This document shows positions 5,603 through 5,776 of a stretch of 5,776 nt of DNA, in pieces. The stretch covers positions 1 through 5,776 of the forward strand of contig JAPSGP010000215.1 of NCBI GenBank assembly GCA_031177445.1. The letters run 5' to 3'. Made by a program: the position numbers and the translations under genes. Source of the DNA: Acidimicrobiia bacterium (GTDB lineage Bacteria > Actinomycetota > Acidimicrobiia > IMCC26256 > JACDBD01). The notes under the pieces were generated by a model. That model was not told the origin of the DNA, searched no databases, and saw only the letters and a program-made list of their open reading frames with translations. The stretch's first letter is position 1. Each line of letters starts with the position of its first letter.

Positions 5603-5625
5603 CCCGCCGCACTGTCGCCGGCGGG
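5603..5625 (-). other. GC hairpin in the yceI leader
   Basis: CCCGCCG at 5603-5609 pairs with CGGCGGG at 5619-5625, a 7-bp all-GC stem with a 9-nt loop. It ends 7 bp before the AGGAGG site, so in the mRNA it lies just 5' of the ribosome site. There is no U-run, so it is not a standard terminator. It could stabilise the leader or tune initiation, or be a chance feature of GC-rich DNA. Confidence 0.4.
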
Positions 5626-5634
5626 GCCTCTATA

Positions 5635-5648
5635 ATTTCCATGGAAAT
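5635..5648. promoter_or_regulatory. Perfect 14-bp palindrome, likely repressor operator
   Basis: ATTTCCATGGAAAT is a perfect inverted repeat with no spacer, in AT-rich intergenic DNA 54 bp upstream of the yceI start. Its size and symmetry suit a dimeric winged-helix regulator (for example MarR or HxlR type, which often control flavoprotein genes). The regulator itself is not identifiable here. Confidence 0.6.
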
Positions 5649-5650
5649 AC

Positions 5651-5662
5651 TTTCCGCAGAAA
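5651..5662. promoter_or_regulatory. Second, imperfect copy of the TTTCC-type operator
   Basis: TTTCCGCAGAAA repeats the inner 12 bp of the neighbouring palindrome (TTTCCATGGAAA at 5636-5647) with three changes, 15 bp centre to centre. Two related sites in tandem suggest cooperative binding. Confidence 0.45.
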
Positions 5663-5664
5663 TC

Positions 5665-5692
5665 AGCTTAGCAGCAATGCTTTCTTCGTCAA
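5665..5692 (-). promoter_or_regulatory. Candidate promoter of the yceI-FMN reductase operon
   Basis: On the minus strand TTGACG (5692-5687) and TAAGCT (5670-5665, TANNNT) are separated by 16 bp. Transcription would start near 5658, giving a leader of about 77 nt. Both TTTCC-type sites fall at and just downstream of the start, a usual place for repressor operators. The -35 is one base from consensus and the -10 is weak. Confidence 0.45.
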
Positions 5693-5729
5693 ATATTGTC
5701 TAGCAAAGGTTTATCTGAGAAGATCAACG

Positions 5730-5776
5730 ATGGCCGCACCAGTCACACTCGACACCGAGGTCCGTGAGGACGGGCA
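5730..5776 (+). CDS. N-terminal fragment of an unidentified divergent gene (3' end outside window)
   Basis: ATG at 5730 opens a frame that runs to the window end: M-A-A-P-V-T-L-D-T-E-V-R-E-D-G and a partial codon. GAGAAG at 5717-5722, 7 nt before the ATG, is a usable though imperfect ribosome site. Codon use is GC-rich in the third position, unlike the AT-rich DNA just before it, which supports a real coding start here. Fifteen residues are too few to assign a family. Its promoter must lie in the same 148-bp region as the yceI operators, so it could be co-regulated with, or be the regulator of, that operon. Confidence 0.6.
   Translation, partial: MAAPVTLDTEVREDG

Noticed and set aside
5631..5636. 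Perfect TATAAT on the + strand as the promoter of the divergent gene at 5730
   Set aside because: No -35-like hexamer is present 16-18 bp upstream, where the DNA is GC-rich, and the leader would be about 87 nt. It partly overlaps the palindrome, so the match may simply come from operator flanks. It is possible but unsupported.
5028..5642. A 397-codon version of the FMN reductase frame starting at 5642
   Set aside because: The extra residues are an out-of-frame reading of the yceI gene, with Arg/Pro/Gly-rich nonsense composition. The flavodoxin-like domain starts exactly at the ATG at 5027.
1..5776. A novel defence, mobile or multi-gene accessory system
   Set aside because: All complete genes belong to known families in plausible operons, with similar codon use and no transposase, integrase, repeats array or toxin-antitoxin pair. 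The novelty candidates are regulatory and structural details rather than a new system.

Overview
The window is a GC-rich bacterial chromosome segment. Third codon positions are mostly G or C, long spurious open frames run antisense to the real genes, and two genes start with GTG and lack a convincing Shine-Dalgarno site. A nrdR-nrdJ operon encoding a B12-dependent ribonucleotide reductase and its repressor, plus putative leaderless promoters of the TANNNT type, point to an actinobacterium. A deep lineage such as Thermoleophilia/Solirubrobacterales is my guess from the protein style, not something the sequence proves.

Layout. Bases 1-260 (+) hold the C-terminal end of an aldo/keto reductase. 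Its stop shares a CTAG tetranucleotide with the stop of the convergent gene nrdJ (3061 to 257, -), a class II ribonucleotide reductase. Upstream of nrdJ, 43 bp away and on the same strand, is nrdR (3563 to 3105, -), the zinc-ribbon/ATP-cone repressor of ribonucleotide reductase genes. An 85-bp divergent region (3564-3648) separates nrdR from a hemolysin III/TrhA-family membrane protein gene (3649-4437, +). That region carries two 16-bp NrdR-box-like sites spaced by 16 bp. Convergent to the TrhA gene, after 11 bp, is a two-gene operon on the - strand: a YceI-family protein (5581 to 5030) followed 2 bp later by an NAD(P)H-dependent FMN reductase (5027 to 4449). Upstream of yceI is an AT-rich, palindrome-bearing control region (5582-5729), then the first 15 codons of an unidentified divergent gene (5730 to the window end, +).

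How it works together. NrdJ makes deoxyribonucleotides with adenosylcobalamin and needs no oxygen. NrdR senses ATP/dATP and very probably represses its own operon through the two boxes. The same boxes lie over the likely promoter region of the divergent TrhA gene, so that gene may also respond to NrdR. The YceI/FMN-reductase pair looks like a small redox or stress operon with its own operator. No stretch over 300 bp lacks a gene, and I see no mobile element, CRISPR array, tRNA or rRNA. The genes are ordinary housekeeping and accessory genes. The unusual content is in the two intergenic control regions, in the hendecad-repeat extension of the TrhA protein, and in the near-exclusive use of TAG stops.
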